64,000 nt of DNA from the NCBI GenBank assembly GCA_900618425.1, contig UZAN01039670.1, forward strand, positions 18,784 through 82,783. Reading direction: 5' to 3'. The notes beneath the pieces are model-generated. The model made no database searches, had not been told where the DNA came from, and worked only from the letters and a program-made list of their open reading frames with translations. How positions within the stretch are numbered: position 1 is the first letter of the stretch; each line of letters opens with the position of its first letter. Of this stretch, positions 62,332 to 64,000 are shown piece after piece. This DNA comes from Echinostoma caproni (lineage: Eukaryota; Platyhelminthes; Trematoda; Plagiorchiida; Echinostomatidae). Position numbers and translations under genes: made by a program.

Positions 62332-63044
62332 GATTGGAACAGAAAACAATAACAACAATTCCCATTTGAATAATCATTAGTTTTGTGTCCTCTTTTCTAA
62401 GCAAAATGATGTGATATAAAATGTGACGTATTAGCCATTTGATGAGTCACCGAGAAAAAGCTTTTTCGCTAAACTGCATTTTTCATTCAATATGTCGCTA
62501 GTTTATTCCGGGAACTTGTTTGTTGTTCAGACACACTTGGAAGTAAACTGACCATCTTTAACAATTCCTGTTCTATTCCACTGGATGAATCGGTAACCGA
62601 AATGTGCGAATGTTATCTGAATGTGAGAAGTATACACATGATTTTTACTGATTCCTCTCATCCAGTGTATACAGATTTAATTCCCTGTCGTTCCCATCCG
62701 TACGCTTCATGTTAATACGTAAGAGTTGTGAAGGGGTTTGATTCAATTGTGTAGCGGATTTCGTCACGCATAGACCAAATAAAACAAACGGAAAAGCTAG
62801 CAATCGTTGTGCAATCGTGCTAATCCGTTGAACCACCAGCACCACCAGGCAACTGATCAGACTGCATTTCATCTTGCTATGCCAACACAGCGGGACAAAT
62901 CTTTGTGAGCTATTCACGGGCATCACATCACGCTCACCTCAGAACTAATAAGACAAGGTCTACTAAACGATTCAATCAACCTCTCTACCACACTCGTGTA
63001 ACAAGCAGTCCGGTTGGAATACTTCCAACCGAGTAATATAGCCA
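62332..63044. other. Sequence 3-prime of the Penelope-like element
   Basis: No gene. It may include the 3-prime untranslated end of the element, but no boundary or target-site duplication is visible. The minus frame at 62645-62926 has no support. Confidence 0.4.
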
Positions 63045-63160
63045 GAAGAGAGTGTTGAGATGAGCTGCAATAAGCCCGCTAAGATGGGTTGCGCAATATT
63101 GTGATATCGTGATATTTCAGACCAGAATGAACTGACTGACTATCTCTGAAGACGACACCT
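63045..63160 (+). repeat. tRNA-derived SINE, copy 4 (5-prime part)
   Basis: GTGTTGAGATGAGCTGCAAT, then AAGCCCGCTAAGATGGGTTG, then CGCAATATTGTGATATCGTG matches the body of the 38.8-kb copy (GTGCTGAGATGAGC, CCCGCAACAAGCTAGC, GTGCTATGTCGTG). It breaks off before the A box. Confidence 0.55.
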
Positions 63161-63179
63161 AAACAAACATGAATTGGGA

Positions 63180-63300
63180 ATTTGGTTCAGCCGTTGCATG
63201 ATCCGGATGGCATACGCCTTCCATGTGCTTCGTCCCGGACGGGACGGTGGACAAACAATAATGATGGGATCCAATAAGAGCAAAACAGTCTCGTGCTTGG
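63180..63300. other. GC-richer patch with a 6-bp perfect hairpin
   Basis: CGTCCC (63231-63236) and GGGACG (63241-63246) form a perfect short stem around GGAC. The patch separates two SINE pieces and may be part of an insertion between them. Not otherwise recognised. Confidence 0.4.
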
Positions 63301-63364
63301 GATCGTATGGTTGATTGTAAAAGCTGAGGAATGTGCATGGGGGTGCAGTCCTAAGGATGGTCAG

Positions 63365-63560
63365 TTCGATTCAATTATTGAAAATGAAAAATGGTCTAAT
63401 GGGCTAACCCGTGACCAAGTAAGTAATATAGATGCGTTCAACACTTGGCGACCCTAGTCGGATCCTCAGTTGGATTGATGGATGCACACTGCTGATGAGG
63501 TCCAATCATATCGTTACAGCTCTACAGAGATTGGTAGATTTTCAGTTTCTGTTTCATTTG
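63365..63560 (+). repeat. tRNA-derived SINE, copy 5, with possible hammerhead relic
   Basis: AAAATGAAAAATGGTCTAAT matches the AAAACGGTCTG link of other copies. An A-box-like CCGTGACCAAGTAAGTAA follows, then a degraded B box in CCCTAGTCGGATCC, then ATCCTCAGTTGGATTGATGG and CACTGCTGATGAGGTCC. The last part contains a hammerhead-type CTGATGAG at 63492-63499, but the matching GAAA is not kept (GTTACAGC at 63533-63540). Confidence 0.55.
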
Positions 63561-64000
63561 CTTTCTCAGGGGATAAATTCCTCTTACTTTATGTTCTCTC
63601 ATGTTTAACATAAGGCGTAAACATATATCGTTACTGTCTTTTGCATATATTCCGCTTACCAATAAACCGACGTCTTGCAGAATGTCCGATATACTTCGGA
63701 ACTAAAGTTGTTCTTTCTGCTGTGAACAGTTTTGGTACACTTCGTAAGCTTTAGAAAAAAATTGTATATTATGAAAAGAAACAACAAAATACAATAACAT
63801 CTAGATCCTAAATCGCGTCCCGGAGATTGATCATCGCTAAATTGATGAGGTAGCTTTTACCGTAAAACACAATGGCTTGAATAATTCTTTCCTGAGTTAG
63901 GTTATTTTTCACATGTGAATAATAAAACAGAAGCTTAAGGTCTGAATTGGATGATTCTGAAGTAGACGGGATTATTTTGAATCACTAGACCCGTTTTGCT
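63561..64000. other. Non-coding stretch to the window end
   Basis: AT-rich DNA. No gene or repeat is recognised. Confidence 0.5.

Noticed and set aside
63216..63250. Minus-strand GTCCCG-TC-CGGGAC-GAAG hairpin resembling hammerhead stem II plus GAAA
   Set aside because: The CUGANGA strand is absent upstream and the A of GAAA is changed. It is a short GC hairpin only.
1..64000. CRISPR arrays, rRNA genes, intact tRNA genes, bacterial operons
   Set aside because: No regularly spaced direct repeats, no conserved rRNA blocks and no clean cloverleaf were seen. The sequence is eukaryotic in character.

Overview
This window is AT-rich eukaryotic DNA (roughly 36-38% GC by eye). Introns and repeats dominate, and no prokaryotic gene structure is present. 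The repeats point to a flatworm, most likely a digenean trematode: a decayed Penelope-like element with a GIY-YIG endonuclease, CR1-like non-LTR retrotransposon fragments, tRNA-derived SINEs, and one SINE carrying a hammerhead ribozyme core like the schistosome Sm-alpha family. The species cannot be fixed from sequence alone.

Three protein-coding exons are supported. (1) 11997-12384, minus: a 388-nt exon with an excellent acceptor and a GTAAGT donor, encoding part of the N-terminal cytoplasmic domain of an SLC4 transporter closest to SLC4A11. (2) 56853-57348, minus: a 165-codon exon ending in GTGAGT, encoding a Ser/Thr-rich basic protein that I do not recognise. (3) 54779-54956, minus, weaker: the start of an Mpv17/PMP22-like membrane protein. 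About ten further candidate exons rest on splice sites and open frames only and carry low confidence, because open frames of 60-110 codons arise by chance in 64 kb.

Layout: 1-8.8 kb is nearly featureless. 8.8-9.1 kb (minus) and 11.5-11.9 kb (plus) hold CR1-like reverse transcriptase remnants, and the SLC4 exon follows at 12.0-12.4 kb. 13.8-14.9 kb has tRNA-like and SINE copies plus an unexplained, nearly open minus-strand frame. 15-36 kb is mostly intron or intergenic, with palindromes at 21.87 and 24.36 kb and candidate exons at 27.7 and 34.2 kb. 36-42.8 kb has scattered candidates, a divergent SINE pair at 38.6-39.0 kb, a possible RT remnant at 41.2 kb and a GC-rich repeat block at 42.1-42.8 kb. 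46-53 kb has candidate exons and the hammerhead SINE at 50.45-50.60 kb. 54.8-57.3 kb holds the Mpv17-like and unknown exons. 60.4-62.3 kb is the Penelope-like element, and 63.0-63.6 kb has more SINE copies.

The exons are isolated pieces of large split genes whose other exons lie outside the window or are too short to recognise, so no pathway or operon logic can be read. The best candidates for something new are the hammerhead SINE family, the two roughly 100-nt foldback elements, and the insertion in the SLC4A11-like domain.
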